Notes under the pieces: generated by a model
Seen by the model: only the letters and a program-made list of their open reading frames with translations
Told to the model about the DNA's origin: nothing
Database searches by the model: none
Shown: positions 54,437 to 63,921 of the stretch, in pieces
How positions within the stretch are numbered: position 1 is the first letter of the stretch
Layout of the letters: the number at the start of each line of letters is the position of its first letter
NCBI RefSeq assembly: GCF_025960985.1
Contig: NZ_JAOQMX010000007.1
Span: forward strand, 37,166 to 101,165
Length of the DNA: 64,000 nucleotides
Direction of reading: 5' to 3'
Origin: Flavobacterium psychraerolatum
GTDB lineage: Bacteria > Bacteroidota > Bacteroidia > Flavobacteriales > Flavobacteriaceae
Program-made: the position numbers and the translations under genes

Positions 54437-55649
54437 AAAAATAGTAATCAGTCTTTGCTTGCTTTTAGGAGTACTATCATATGCTCAAGAAGGTTCTTCA
54501 TCTCCTTATTCCTTTTACGGAATAGGCGATGTTCGTTTTAAAGGTACTACTGAAACCCGTTCTATGGGTGGTGTTGCAGTTGAACAAGACAGTATTCATA
54601 TCAACTTGCAAAACCCAGCGAGTTTTCCAAACTTGAAACTTACTTCTTTTACAGTTGGTGGAACCTACAATACCACAACAATGAAGACAGATGCTTTAAG
54701 CGAAAAAGCAAGAAGAACGACAATAGATTATATGGCTCTAGGTTTACCACTAGGAAAACTTGGAATTGGATTTGGTATCATCCCCTACTCTTCTGTTGGT
54801 TACAATTTGAGAACCGTTTCTGGTGATAACTCTGAAATTACTTCTACAGCAACTAGTTCAGGTGGTTTAAACAAGGTTTTTCTTGGGGCAGGATACAAAA
54901 TCACACCAAAATTTAGTATTGGTGTAGATGCTAATTACAACTTCGGAGTGATTAACATCATCAATTCACAATTAAACAGCAACATCCAATCAGGAACAAG
55001 CGAAACGAATACATCCAATTTGTCTGGGATAAATTTTAATGTGGGTTCAATGTATCAAACAAAAATCACTAAAAAATTAAGTATATTCAGCAGTGTAAAT
55101 TATACATTGGCTAATAGCTTAAAATCAAAGAATACACGTTCCATACAAAGTCCATTAGACACACAAACAATAGATCAACCAGACCAAACGATTACGTTTT
55201 CATCAAAACTTAGCTTAAGTGCAGGTATTGGAGAAGTAAGAAAGTGGCTAATTGGCGGACGAGTTGTAATGCAAGGCGCTTCAGATATCTCCAACAGTTA
55301 CAATGTTTCACCAGATGTAACCTACGGTAGAGCAGGAAGTATTAGTCTTGGAGGATATTACATTCCAGATTTCGGTTCATTTTCAAATTACGCAAAACGC
55401 ATCGTTTACAGAGCTGGACTTAAATACGAAAGAACGGGCTTAATCATAAGAACAGAAGCGATTGACAACGTAGGATTAACGATGGGATTAGGCTTACCTA
55501 TCTCCGGAACATTTTCAAACATGAATATCGGATTTGAAATTGGCAAAAAAGGAACTACATCCTCAGGGCTTGTTCAAGAAAACTATGCGAATATCAGCAT
55601 TGGATTGTCATTAAATGACAAATGGTTTGAAAAACGTAAATTTAATTAA
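54429..55649 (+). CDS. Outer-membrane protein, beta-barrel, unknown role
   Basis: A 406-residue protein with signal peptide MIKKIVISLCLLLGVLSYAQ. The mature chain resembles a FadL/OmpP1-like barrel: SPYSFYGIGDVRFKGTTETRSMGGVAVEQDSIHINLQNPASF near the N-terminus, then many amphipathic strands. It lacks a firm family name. It overlaps coaX and precedes lptC, an arrangement I recall in other flavobacteria, which suggests an envelope-assembly role. Confidence 0.8.
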   Translation: MIKKIVISLCLLLGVLSYAQEGSSSPYSFYGIGDVRFKGTTETRSMGGVAVEQDSIHINLQNPASFPNLKLTSFTVGGTYNTTTMKTDALSEKARRTTIDYMALGLPLGKLGIGFGIIPYSSVGYNLRTVSGDNSEITSTATSSGGLNKVFLGAGYKITPKFSIGVDANYNFGVINIINSQLNSNIQSGTSETNTSNLSGINFNVGSMYQTKITKKLSIFSSVNYTLANSLKSKNTRSIQSPLDTQTIDQPDQTITFSSKLSLSAGIGEVRKWLIGGRVVMQGASDISNSYNVSPDVTYGRAGSISLGGYYIPDFGSFSNYAKRIVYRAGLKYERTGLIIRTEAIDNVGLTMGLGLPISGTFSNMNIGFEIGKKGTTSSGLVQENYANISIGLSLNDKWFEKRKFN

Positions 55650-55674
55650 GAATATCATTCCATTATTTTAGCAC

Positions 55675-55682
55675 TATCTTTG
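55675..55682 (+). promoter_or_regulatory. -7 promoter element at lptC
   Basis: TATCTTTG fits TAnnTTTG, but the lptC ATG begins only 5 nt later, so a transcript from here would be leaderless or nearly so. Confidence 0.5.
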
Positions 55683-55686
55683 CGCT

Positions 55687-56241
55687 ATGACTTTTGAAAA
55701 GAAAAATAGACTGGTTTATATTGTCACGGCTATAGCTGTGACATTCTTTTTTGGGTGCGAGAGCAATTTCAAGGAAGTTCAAAAAATAAATTTCTCAGAA
55801 TTTATACCCGGTGGAGATGCAGACAATGTAAATTTAAAATATACAGACTCCGGCCTAATCAAAGTTGTTTTACTGAGCCCAAAAATGTTAGATTACTCTA
55901 ATATAAGCTTTCCATTTACAGAATTTCCAAAAGGAATTGACGTAACACTGTATGACAAAAAAGCCAAAACAACTAAAGTAACATCAAATTATGCTATTTC
56001 ATATAGTCAAACAGGTATAATTGATTTGCAAGGAAAGGTGAGAATTATTTCGCAAGATGGCCAAAAACTAGAGACCGAACAGCTCTTTTATGACCAAAAA
56101 AACGAATGGTTTTACACCGAAAAAAGATTTAAATTCACTGACCTAAAAGGAGTTTCGAATGGACAAGGAATCGATTTTAGCAAAGATTTCAAAGTAATCC
56201 ATTCGCAAAAAATATCCGGAGAAGTTGATTCAAAGGAATAA
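55687..56241 (+). CDS. lptC: LptC-like lipopolysaccharide export lipoprotein
   Basis: The 184-residue protein has a lipoprotein signal with the lipobox FFFGC (C24), then an LptA/C-like beta-jellyroll: DKKAKTTKVTSNYAISYSQTG, LQGKVRIISQDGQKLETEQLFYDQKNEWFYTEKRFKF. It would bridge lipopolysaccharide from the inner-membrane LptBFG pump to LptA. Canonical LptC is anchored by a transmembrane helix; a lipid anchor is normal in Bacteroidota. Confidence 0.85.
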   Translation: MTFEKKNRLVYIVTAIAVTFFFGCESNFKEVQKINFSEFIPGGDADNVNLKYTDSGLIKVVLLSPKMLDYSNISFPFTEFPKGIDVTLYDKKAKTTKVTSNYAISYSQTGIIDLQGKVRIISQDGQKLETEQLFYDQKNEWFYTEKRFKFTDLKGVSNGQGIDFSKDFKVIHSQKISGEVDSKE

Positions 56242-56277
56242 AAGAGTATAATTACCTAAATAACATATTAGTTAAAA

Positions 56278-56472
56278 ATGAATTATTTAAAATACACACA
56301 ATACGTTTACTTAGTTTTTGCAATCTACTTTATTTACGATGGCATAATAAAATGGACTGAGGAAGGAGCAAATCCATTGATGCAATTTTTTATTGCTGGA
56401 ATGGCTATCTTCATGTTTTTCTTTAGAAGAAAATTTGCTAAAAAAACTAGTGGTCAAAATCGTAAATCCTAA
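56278..56472 (+). CDS. Small two-helix membrane protein, unknown
   Basis: A 64-residue protein with two hydrophobic segments (about 8-21 and 33-48) and a basic C-terminus (RRKFAKKTSGQNRKS). No family recognised. It lies in the run between lptC and the CNNM gene, whose ATG comes 3 nt after its stop, so it is probably translated as part of the same transcript. Confidence 0.65.
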   Translation: MNYLKYTQYVYLVFAIYFIYDGIIKWTEEGANPLMQFFIAGMAIFMFFFRRKFAKKTSGQNRKS

Positions 56473-56475
56473 ATC

Positions 56476-57735
56476 ATGGAAATTAGTATTATAATATTGT
56501 GTTTAATACTAAGTGCTTTTTTTTCAGGGATGGAGATTGCATTTATTTCTTCGAATAAGATATACCTTGAAATTGAGAAGAAACAAGATAACTTTCTATC
56601 AAAAATCCTAACAAAACTTACAGAAAAACCATCTAAATTTATCGCTGCAATGTTGATTGGCAACAATATCGCATTGGTTATTTATGGGTTTTTTATGGGA
56701 GATTTATTAATGAAGTGGATCAGTACTTTTGATTTCTTATTATCAAATCTAACGAATCTACTAACCCAAACTATCTTATCTACTTTGATTGTTTTGATAA
56801 CAGCTGAGTTTTTTCCTAAAGTTTTTTTTCAAATCTACGCCAATTCACTTATTAAGTTTTTTGCTATCCCAGCCTATTTTTTCTACCAATTATTCTACTT
56901 TGTTTCCACTTTTTTTATCTGGGTTTCCGATTTCATTCTTAAGAAATTTTTCCGAACCGAAGGAGATCAAATACAAATGTTCTTTAGTAAAGTAGAGCTA
57001 GGAGACTATATCACAGAACAAATGAGCTCAGTAGAAGATAATGACGAAGTAGATTCTGAAATACAAATGTTCCAAAATGCCTTAGATTTTTCTAGTGTAA
57101 AGGCTAGAGACATCATGAGTCCCCGTACAGAAATAGAAGCTATTGATTTATTTGATACTATAAAGCAGCTCAAAGAATTATTTATAGAAACAGGTTACTC
57201 AAAAATTTTGGTCTATCAAAATTCATTAGATGATATTGTGGGCTATGTACACTCTTTCGACCTATTTAAAAAACCAAAAAATATCAAATCGATTGTCATT
57301 CCAGTAGAATTTGTTCCAGAAACAATTTACATCAAAGACGTAATGAACCTACTAACTAAAAAAAGGAAAAGCGTAGCAGTTGTAATTGATGAATACGGAG
57401 GAACTTCTGGAATAATTACCATTGAAGATATTGTAGAAGAACTCTTTGGAGAAATTGAAGATGAACATGATTCGAATGAAGAATTGATTGAGCAAGTTCT
57501 TGAAGAAGGTGGTTTTTTGTTTTCAACTCGATTTGATGTTGAATATCTAAATCAAACCTATAAATTAAATATTCCGGAGAGCGATTCATACGGAACACTA
57601 GGAGGCTATATTCTTGATTTCATAAATGATATTCCACAAAAAGGAGAAATCATCATTATTGGAGATTATCATTTTGTGATTGAAGAGGCTACAAATAAAA
57701 AAATTGAATTGGTAAAAATGACTATAAAAGAATAA
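56476..57735 (+). CDS. CNNM/CorC (hemolysin-like) family membrane protein
   Basis: The 419-residue protein has a DUF21/CNNM transmembrane domain (about 1-175, with SAFFSGMEIAFISSN near the start), a pair of CBS domains (about 205-325, containing ARDIMSPRTEIEAID and SVAVVIDEYGGTSGIITIEDIVEELFGEI) and a C-terminal CorC_HlyC transporter-associated domain (about 340-419). Members affect magnesium/cobalt efflux. It resembles GldE of gliding flavobacteria, but identity with GldE cannot be claimed from sequence alone. Confidence 0.9.
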   Translation: MEISIIILCLILSAFFSGMEIAFISSNKIYLEIEKKQDNFLSKILTKLTEKPSKFIAAMLIGNNIALVIYGFFMGDLLMKWISTFDFLLSNLTNLLTQTILSTLIVLITAEFFPKVFFQIYANSLIKFFAIPAYFFYQLFYFVSTFFIWVSDFILKKFFRTEGDQIQMFFSKVELGDYITEQMSSVEDNDEVDSEIQMFQNALDFSSVKARDIMSPRTEIEAIDLFDTIKQLKELFIETGYSKILVYQNSLDDIVGYVHSFDLFKKPKNIKSIVIPVEFVPETIYIKDVMNLLTKKRKSVAVVIDEYGGTSGIITIEDIVEELFGEIEDEHDSNEELIEQVLEEGGFLFSTRFDVEYLNQTYKLNIPESDSYGTLGGYILDFINDIPQKGEIIIIGDYHFVIEEATNKKIELVKMTIKE

Positions 57736-57842
57736 TTTGTTTTATTCTAGCATTTTTTTTCTAAAATAAAAGGATACAATTGTAAATATTAATCATATAA
57801 TTGTATTTTCGCAACCTGAATATAAAATTAACAACAATAGAA

Positions 57843-59939
57843 ATGGCAGTTTTATCAAAAATTAGACAACGTTCCGCTTTAATGATTGCAGTTATTGCAT
57901 TGGCTTTATTTGCATTTATCATTGGAGATTTATTCAAAAGCGGTAGCTTCAATAGTACTTCTAAAGATGTAGGAAGCATCAATGGGAAAGATATTTCATT
58001 TGAAGACTTTAGAATAAAAGTAAGTAATGTTGAAAAAAGTGGTCAAGGAATCACATCTACAGCTGCAGCAAGTAGAGTTTGGGATGAAGAAGTATCAATC
58101 GCTTTGTTAACTTATGAATTTGAAAAACTAGGACTAAGAGTTGGTGAACAACACCTACTTGAAGTATTAAAAGCAGATCCTAACATTGGTCAAAACCCTC
58201 AGTTCTTAAATGCTGCTGGTATTTTTGACTTGGCTAAATTTAAAGATTTTTTCAAATCTAATCCTGAATTAGCGGCAAGCTTAAAAGAAAGAGAACAAAG
58301 CGCAGATTTAAATGCTAAATTTCAAATTTATTCTACTTTAATTAAAGCCGGAACTTACACGACAAAAAGTGAAGGAAAACTTAAATATGAAATGGAAGCA
58401 GACAAAGTGAGTTTCGCTTATGTTGCTGGATTATTTTCAACAATTAAAGACAGTGATGTTAAAGTTTCTGATGCTGAGATCACTGATTACATGAATAAAA
58501 ACAAGAAGAGATTCAAATCTGACGAAACTCGCGAAATAGAATATGTATTAATTCCAGACAAGCCTTCAGCTGAAGATGTTTCTGAAATTAAAGCAAAAAT
58601 TACTGCATTATTATCTGGAAGTGTAGTATACAACCAGGCTACTGGTAAAAACGATACATTAGCAAGTTTTAAAAATGCTAAGAATATTGCTGAGTTTGTA
58701 AACTCAAATTCTGATGTACCTTACGATTCTACTTATATTGCAAAAAATCGTTTACCAGCAATTGATGCTGACAAACTATACAATATGGCTCCAGGAGAAA
58801 TTTATGGACCGTATGTAAATGGAGATTATTACAGCATCTCTAAGTCTTTGGGTAAAAAGTTGGGTGTAAATGCAAAAGCAAGTCATATCTTAATTAGTTT
58901 TGAAGGAACACAAGTTCCAAACCAAAAAGAAAAAAGAACAAAAGACCAAGCTCGTGCCAAAGCAGAAAGTATATTTGCACAAGTAAATGCTAACCCAGAA
59001 ACTTTCTTAATGTTGGCTTATACAAGTTCTGATGATTCATCTGCGCAACAAGGTGGTGATCTAGGCTATTTTGGACCAAATCAAATGGTAAAACCATTTA
59101 ATGATTTCGTTTTCAATAATGGTGTTGGTAAAATAGGATTGGTAGAAACTGACTTTGGTTTCCATATCATTAAAATTACAGACAAACAAGATGGAGTTCG
59201 CTTAGCTACTATCTCTCAAAAAATTCAACCTTCCGAAGCAACTTCTGATAAAGTATTTACAGAAGCAACTAAATTTGAAATGGGCGCTGCTGATAAAGAC
59301 TTTAATCAAATAGCAAAAAGTATGAATCTTACAGTAAATCCAGCTGTTGCTGTTACTGCCATGGAAGAAAACTTTGGTTCATTGGGTAACCAAAGAGCAA
59401 TTGTGAGATGGGCATTTGAAAATGACACTAAAGTAAATTCAATCAAACGTTTTGAAATAGCTAATGCAGGACACGTAATCGCTCGTTTGAAATCAATTGA
59501 TGATTCAGGATTGGTTGCTTTAAGTCAAGCAAAACCATATGTTGAAGGAATCTTAAAAAATAAGAAAAAGACAGAAATGATCAAAGTTAAAATGGCTGGA
59601 AGTTCTCTTGAAACAATTGCAAAAGCAGTTAGTACAACAGTGCAGCAAGCAACAGATTTAACTTTGGATAATCCAACACTTGAAAACGCAGGCGCAGAAC
59701 CAAGAGTCGTAGGAACAGCATTCGCTTTAACAGCAAACAAGATTTCTGCTCCTATTGAAGCCAATACAGGTGTATATGTCGTAAAAAACATTAAAACAGT
59801 AAAAGCTATCACTATTAAAGATTACGCTCCTTATGTAGCTAAATTGAAAGCACAGTCTGGAAATGATGCTAGCAGAGTATTACCTGCATTGAAAGATGTA
59901 GCAGAAATAAAAGATAATAGAAAACAATTTAATTTCTAA
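57843..59939 (+). CDS. PpiD/SurA-like periplasmic peptidyl-prolyl isomerase
   Basis: The frame extends to 57801, but the ATG at 57843 (MAVLSKIRQRSALMIAVIALALFAFIIG) fits the family, giving 698 residues. One N-terminal membrane anchor (about 12-29), a SurA_N-like chaperone region, then a parvulin domain (NAKASHILISFEGT, QQGGDLGYFGPNQMVKPFNDFVF). It would assist folding of outer-membrane proteins from the inner-membrane face. The -7-like TATTTTCG near 57803 also supports the later start. Confidence 0.9.
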   Translation: MAVLSKIRQRSALMIAVIALALFAFIIGDLFKSGSFNSTSKDVGSINGKDISFEDFRIKVSNVEKSGQGITSTAAASRVWDEEVSIALLTYEFEKLGLRVGEQHLLEVLKADPNIGQNPQFLNAAGIFDLAKFKDFFKSNPELAASLKEREQSADLNAKFQIYSTLIKAGTYTTKSEGKLKYEMEADKVSFAYVAGLFSTIKDSDVKVSDAEITDYMNKNKKRFKSDETREIEYVLIPDKPSAEDVSEIKAKITALLSGSVVYNQATGKNDTLASFKNAKNIAEFVNSNSDVPYDSTYIAKNRLPAIDADKLYNMAPGEIYGPYVNGDYYSISKSLGKKLGVNAKASHILISFEGTQVPNQKEKRTKDQARAKAESIFAQVNANPETFLMLAYTSSDDSSAQQGGDLGYFGPNQMVKPFNDFVFNNGVGKIGLVETDFGFHIIKITDKQDGVRLATISQKIQPSEATSDKVFTEATKFEMGAADKDFNQIAKSMNLTVNPAVAVTAMEENFGSLGNQRAIVRWAFENDTKVNSIKRFEIANAGHVIARLKSIDDSGLVALSQAKPYVEGILKNKKKTEMIKVKMAGSSLETIAKAVSTTVQQATDLTLDNPTLENAGAEPRVVGTAFALTANKISAPIEANTGVYVVKNIKTVKAITIKDYAPYVAKLKAQSGNDASRVLPALKDVAEIKDNRKQFNF

Positions 59940-59968
59940 ATCTTACTTAGTAATTATTTAATTCAAAA

Positions 59969-60001
59969 AAAATCCGATGCTTATGGCATCGGATTTTTTT
60001 T
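59969..60001 (+). terminator. Terminator of the PpiD-like gene
   Basis: AATCCGATGC / GCATCGGATT with a 5-nt loop and T run. Confidence 0.9.
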
Positions 60002-60233
60002 GTTCTCTATTAATAGTTAATTGTATGAGAGCACTAATTATTAACCCTTTATTGCATAAGCGTTGTTAAACATCAATTCTTTCTCAAGCATTTAACAGCT
60101 ACATACTTAACCAAGAATACACAAGGAATTCAGCTCTAAGTTGCTTTATGCTTCATTTCTACAACTTTTAAGAACAAATACATTACGAATACAAAAAAGG
60201 CACTATTGTTTTAAAATATTTCCTAGTAACCTT

Positions 60234-61160
60234 TTAGCTTAAAATTAAATCATCATATTCAAAAATAATAGTATATCCTTTTTCAACGAAATAGGCAGTT
60301 GGGTTTTCAGTAGAAGTAACCATTATAAAATCACCTCCCCAAGCTCCAAGACTTTTTATCGATCCGTTGAAATCATTAAAAAGTAATTCTTTGACAGTAG
60401 TAGTTTCTAATATGAGGCTCATTTGTGACTCATGCGTAACAAGTGCTTTAGAGAATTGGGCAATCGTTGAGGATTGGATTACCTCTTCTGTGAGTTGATT
60501 GACATTTTGGATATTTGTGGATAGACCTTTATTTTTGTTAATTTTGTAATTCGTAATAGCTGTTTTACTACTTTGTTTTTTATTGAGATAGACAAAGAAA
60601 ATATGGTTTGTAAAAGAAGGCTGAAAAACAATCTGTTGTATGATTGGTTTCCCATTTTTCAATCGATAGGTAATTGGACTATTGTATTGAGCACATGCTA
60701 CATCGTAACCGCTACCTCCAAAACTAGTATTTAGTAATTCAAAAGCATCAATCTTTAGCCATTGAGCAATATTATTGATTAATGTAGAAGACGTCCCTAG
60801 TCCCCACTCTCTAGCGAAGGTGAGTTTGGTTTGTATATTGTATCCTTTATTTTGTTGAATAAATGTAGGGTTTACTAAATATGCTTGATACAAAATACGA
60901 ATTAAAGTTGTCTTTACAGTTTCTATGTCAGTTATTGCATAATTGACAATTTCAAAAAATGAAATACGATCTTCAAACCATATACTTCCGTCAGAATCAT
61001 AGCTTGTCCATTGCACTTCTTGATTTTGGCCTTCAGAAATAATTAAACTTTGCCCCAATTGTGTAGGCAATGCAAATGCATTAGCACCATCCAAGACTAA
61101 ATATTCACCTGTGATTAAAAGTTTTCCGTTGCTGTAATAAGTTGTAGTCTCCATTTTCAT
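60234..61160 (-). CDS. GHMP kinase (GYDIA-type; mevalonate-kinase-like)
   Basis: The open frame begins at 61247, but ATG 61160 (MKMETTTYYSNGKLLITGEYLVLDGA) matches the GHMP N-terminus; 308 residues. The ATP motif is the REWGLGTSSTLINN block (P-GLSSS-like), followed by the family-naming string SGYDVACAQ. Such kinases act on mevalonate-type or sugar substrates. Next to HMG-CoA reductase it most likely phosphorylates mevalonate or phosphomevalonate for isoprenoids, but which step is not certain. Confidence 0.85.
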   Translation of the reverse strand: MKMETTTYYSNGKLLITGEYLVLDGANAFALPTQLGQSLIISEGQNQEVQWTSYDSDGSIWFEDRISFFEIVNYAITDIETVKTTLIRILYQAYLVNPTFIQQNKGYNIQTKLTFAREWGLGTSSTLINNIAQWLKIDAFELLNTSFGGSGYDVACAQYNSPITYRLKNGKPIIQQIVFQPSFTNHIFFVYLNKKQSSKTAITNYKINKNKGLSTNIQNVNQLTEEVIQSSTIAQFSKALVTHESQMSLILETTTVKELLFNDFNGSIKSLGAWGGDFIMVTSTENPTAYFVEKGYTIIFEYDDLILS

Positions 61161-61317
61161 TGAAGTATTTTTGTTACGATTCGTTAATACAAATGAATTA
61201 GAATAGCAGTTTATACAAAGGTGTTCTAATAAAGTTTGATGTAGCATTTGTACCTAACAGGATGATTAGTATTATTTTTTATCGAAATAAAAGCAATTTA
61301 GATTTTACACTAATTAA

Positions 61318-62634
61318 TTATTTTCTGAAGTTCTCAACAAAATTAACAACACCACTATGCGAAACTGTATGATGTTTGAAATATTTACGAACCGCGTGTC
61401 GCTCTGTATCTGTAGCTTCTAGTTGGTTGAGTATGTTATTCAAATGCATTTTCATATGTCCTTCTTGTATTCCAGAAGTAGTCAACGAGCGTAAGGCACC
61501 AAAATTCTGAGCCAATCCTGCGACAGCTACAAATTGCATCAACTCTTGTGCTGATGGTTTTTCGAGCATTTCCAAAGATAGTTTTACCAAAGGGTGCAAG
61601 CTAGTCAAGCCTCCAACGGTTCCCAAAGCTAACGGAACTTCGAGCCAAAAGGTAAATATTCCGTTTTCTATCTTTGCATGTGACAAACTAGAGTATTGCC
61701 CAGATCGTGATGCATACGCATGGATACCTGCTTCGACAGCACGGAAATCATTTCCTGTAGCGATGATAACGGCATCAATTCCGTTCATGATACCTTTATT
61801 GTGTGTTACTGCTCGATAGGGTTCTACTTCGGCAATTTGAACTGCTTGAACAAAACGTTCTGCAAATGCAGTAGGATTCGGAATATGTTTTTCTTCCAAT
61901 GCTTCCACAGGGCACGATACCTCGGCGCGTACAATGCAATTGGGCACGTAGTTGGACAAAATGCTCATCACAACTTGTATGTTTTTTTCTTCCTCGGTAA
62001 ACAACGTGTACTTTAACGCTTCCTTTTTTAAGGTGTTTGCAAATTGCTCCAAACAGGAATTAATAAAGTTAGCGCCCATGCTGTCTTTAGTTTCAAAAGT
62101 AGCGTGAAGCTGAAAGTAATTTGGAATCAAATTGGTTTTGTCTTTCAATTCGATATTCAAAATACCACCGCCACGTTTTTGCATATTGGCCGTGATGCTT
62201 TGGGTTTCGCTAAAAAAGGAGCTTTTTGCCTGCGCAAAAAACAATTCTAGCTTGGAGATATCCCCTTTGTAGATAAAGTGGACTTGCCCTATTTTCTCAG
62301 TATTTAGCACTGTTGCTTTAAAACCGCCACGAGTTGACCAAAATTTGGCTGCTTTTGATGCTGCTGCTACAACAGAGCTTTCTTCAATCGCCATCGGGAT
62401 AGTACTGTATTTTCCGTTGATCAAAAAGTTGGGTGCTACTCCTAGAGGAATGTAGAAATTGGTGATGGTGTTTTCTATAAATTCGTCATGAAGTTTTTGA
62501 ATTTTCTCATCAGTATTCCAATATTGCTTCAATAGTGCTTTGGCTTCATCGGGTGTTGAGAAATATTCTTTGGCAATCCAATTTATTTTTTCTTCTTTAG
62601 ATAATTTTGAAAATCCAGTAATAGTATGGTTCAT
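61318..62634 (-). CDS. mvaA: Hydroxymethylglutaryl-CoA reductase, degradative (class II) type
   Basis: The 438-residue enzyme interconverts HMG-CoA and mevalonate with NAD(P)H. Family blocks are PLGVAPNFLINGKYSTIPMAIEESSVVAAASKAAKFW (64-100), SMGANFINSCLE (DAMGAN-like), HNKGIMNGIDAVIIATGNDFRAVEAG and the SGIQEGHMKMH region with the C-terminal catalytic histidine. The length and motifs fit class II; in Flavobacteria these act biosynthetically. The GHMP kinase follows after 150 nt on the same strand. Confidence 0.93.
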   Translation of the reverse strand: MNHTITGFSKLSKEEKINWIAKEYFSTPDEAKALLKQYWNTDEKIQKLHDEFIENTITNFYIPLGVAPNFLINGKYSTIPMAIEESSVVAAASKAAKFWSTRGGFKATVLNTEKIGQVHFIYKGDISKLELFFAQAKSSFFSETQSITANMQKRGGGILNIELKDKTNLIPNYFQLHATFETKDSMGANFINSCLEQFANTLKKEALKYTLFTEEEKNIQVVMSILSNYVPNCIVRAEVSCPVEALEEKHIPNPTAFAERFVQAVQIAEVEPYRAVTHNKGIMNGIDAVIIATGNDFRAVEAGIHAYASRSGQYSSLSHAKIENGIFTFWLEVPLALGTVGGLTSLHPLVKLSLEMLEKPSAQELMQFVAVAGLAQNFGALRSLTTSGIQEGHMKMHLNNILNQLEATDTERHAVRKYFKHHTVSHSGVVNFVENFRK

Positions 62635-63096
62635 TTTTTTTTACTTAAAGAACAAAGATACTTTTTTTGTGTTTGAGTCTTCAGGGATGTTACTTAGTTT
62701 TTATAATAAAAAAACAGGTATATAAAAGTTATACAATTGATTGAAACAAATACGATTTTTACTTTAAAACATCCATAGCCTCAAGTGCTAACATTCCACT
62801 ATTTACTTCTCACAAAATAATTAAATATGCTTTACGACACCCTTTGACACAACAATCCAAAACTCCCGTTTAACATTAAGTTTATCTTCTCCAACACATG
62901 AAGATGATTTCAATATTATTTGTCTTTATTATTAATTCCACGAACAAATGCAGTACTTATTATGTAAGATTTTGCTAATGTATCTACAGATAAAATTAGT
63001 TGGTTTGCAAACACGGAATAGTTTTAACAAAAATTCAGCTAATTGTTGCGAAAAAATCACTAAAATTGGTCTCTTTTAAGTTTTTAAATATTTTAT
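62635..63096. other. Intergenic region without recognised features
   Basis: About 460 nt between the divergent HMG-CoA reductase and dipeptidyl-peptidase genes. It must hold both promoters, but I see no clear -7 element, hairpin or frame that I would defend. Confidence 0.5.
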
Positions 63097-63921
63097 ATGA
63101 GTTCGAATCGATTTTTGTTGTTATTATTATTTGCAGTGACGGGCATTTTTGCCCAACAGAAACTGACAGTTGAGACGCTTTATGATGGTAGTTTTCGCCC
63201 TCAAGGAATGGCAGAACTACAAGCCTTAAAAAAAACCAATCAATATACAGTCCTTAATTATGATGAAGGAACCGGAAGCATCCAGATTGATTTGTATGAT
63301 TTTGCTAGCTTGAAAAAGACAGCAACATTATTTGATACCAAATCATACAGCCGCTTGCCAATGGTGCAGAGCTATAGTTTTGATGCCTCTGAAAATTTAA
63401 TTTTGATGGCATGTAACAAAGAGTCAATCTACAGACATTCGTTTACAGCGGATTACTACGTATATGATATTGCCAAAAAGCAATTGCAAAAAGTGGGAGA
63501 CAAAGCTATTCAAGAACCTACATTTTCTCCAGATGGGAAAAAAGTAGCATTTGTTCAGGATAACAACCTATATGTTTATGATTTGGCAACAAAAGCAACA
63601 ACTGCTATCACCACAGACGGAAAGAAAAACGAAATCATAAACGGAATTACAGACTGGGTTTACGAAGAAGAATTTGCCTTTGTACGTGCCTTTGACTGGA
63701 GCACCGATAGTAAAAATATAGCTTTTATTCGATTTGACGAAAGCAAGGTTCCTGAATTCTCGATGAGTATTTTTGGTACTAGTTTGTATCCTACAATTGA
63801 GAAAATCAAATATCCAAAAGCAGGAGAGAGCAATTCTGTTGTATCCTTGCATTTGTATAATGTATCTTCAAAAAGTAGCAAAAATGTAGATTTGTCACAG
63901 TATAAAGATTTTTTGAGGTAA
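63097..63921 (+). pseudogene. Dipeptidyl-peptidase IV-like (S9) gene, truncated after about 272 residues
   Basis: A signal peptide (MSSNRFLLLLLFAVTGIFAQ) is followed by the N-terminal beta-propeller of a DPP-IV (QLQKVGDKAIQEPTFSPDGKKVAFVQDNNLYVYDL, NGITDWVYEEEFAFVRAFDWS, AFIRFDESKVPEFSM). Full-length family members have about 720 residues, with the hydrolase catalytic triad in the missing C-terminal part. The frame is lost after YKDF (about nt 63912), where LR and a stop follow. The next sequence begins a transposase-like gene, so the gene looks interrupted by an insertion sequence. Confidence 0.85.
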
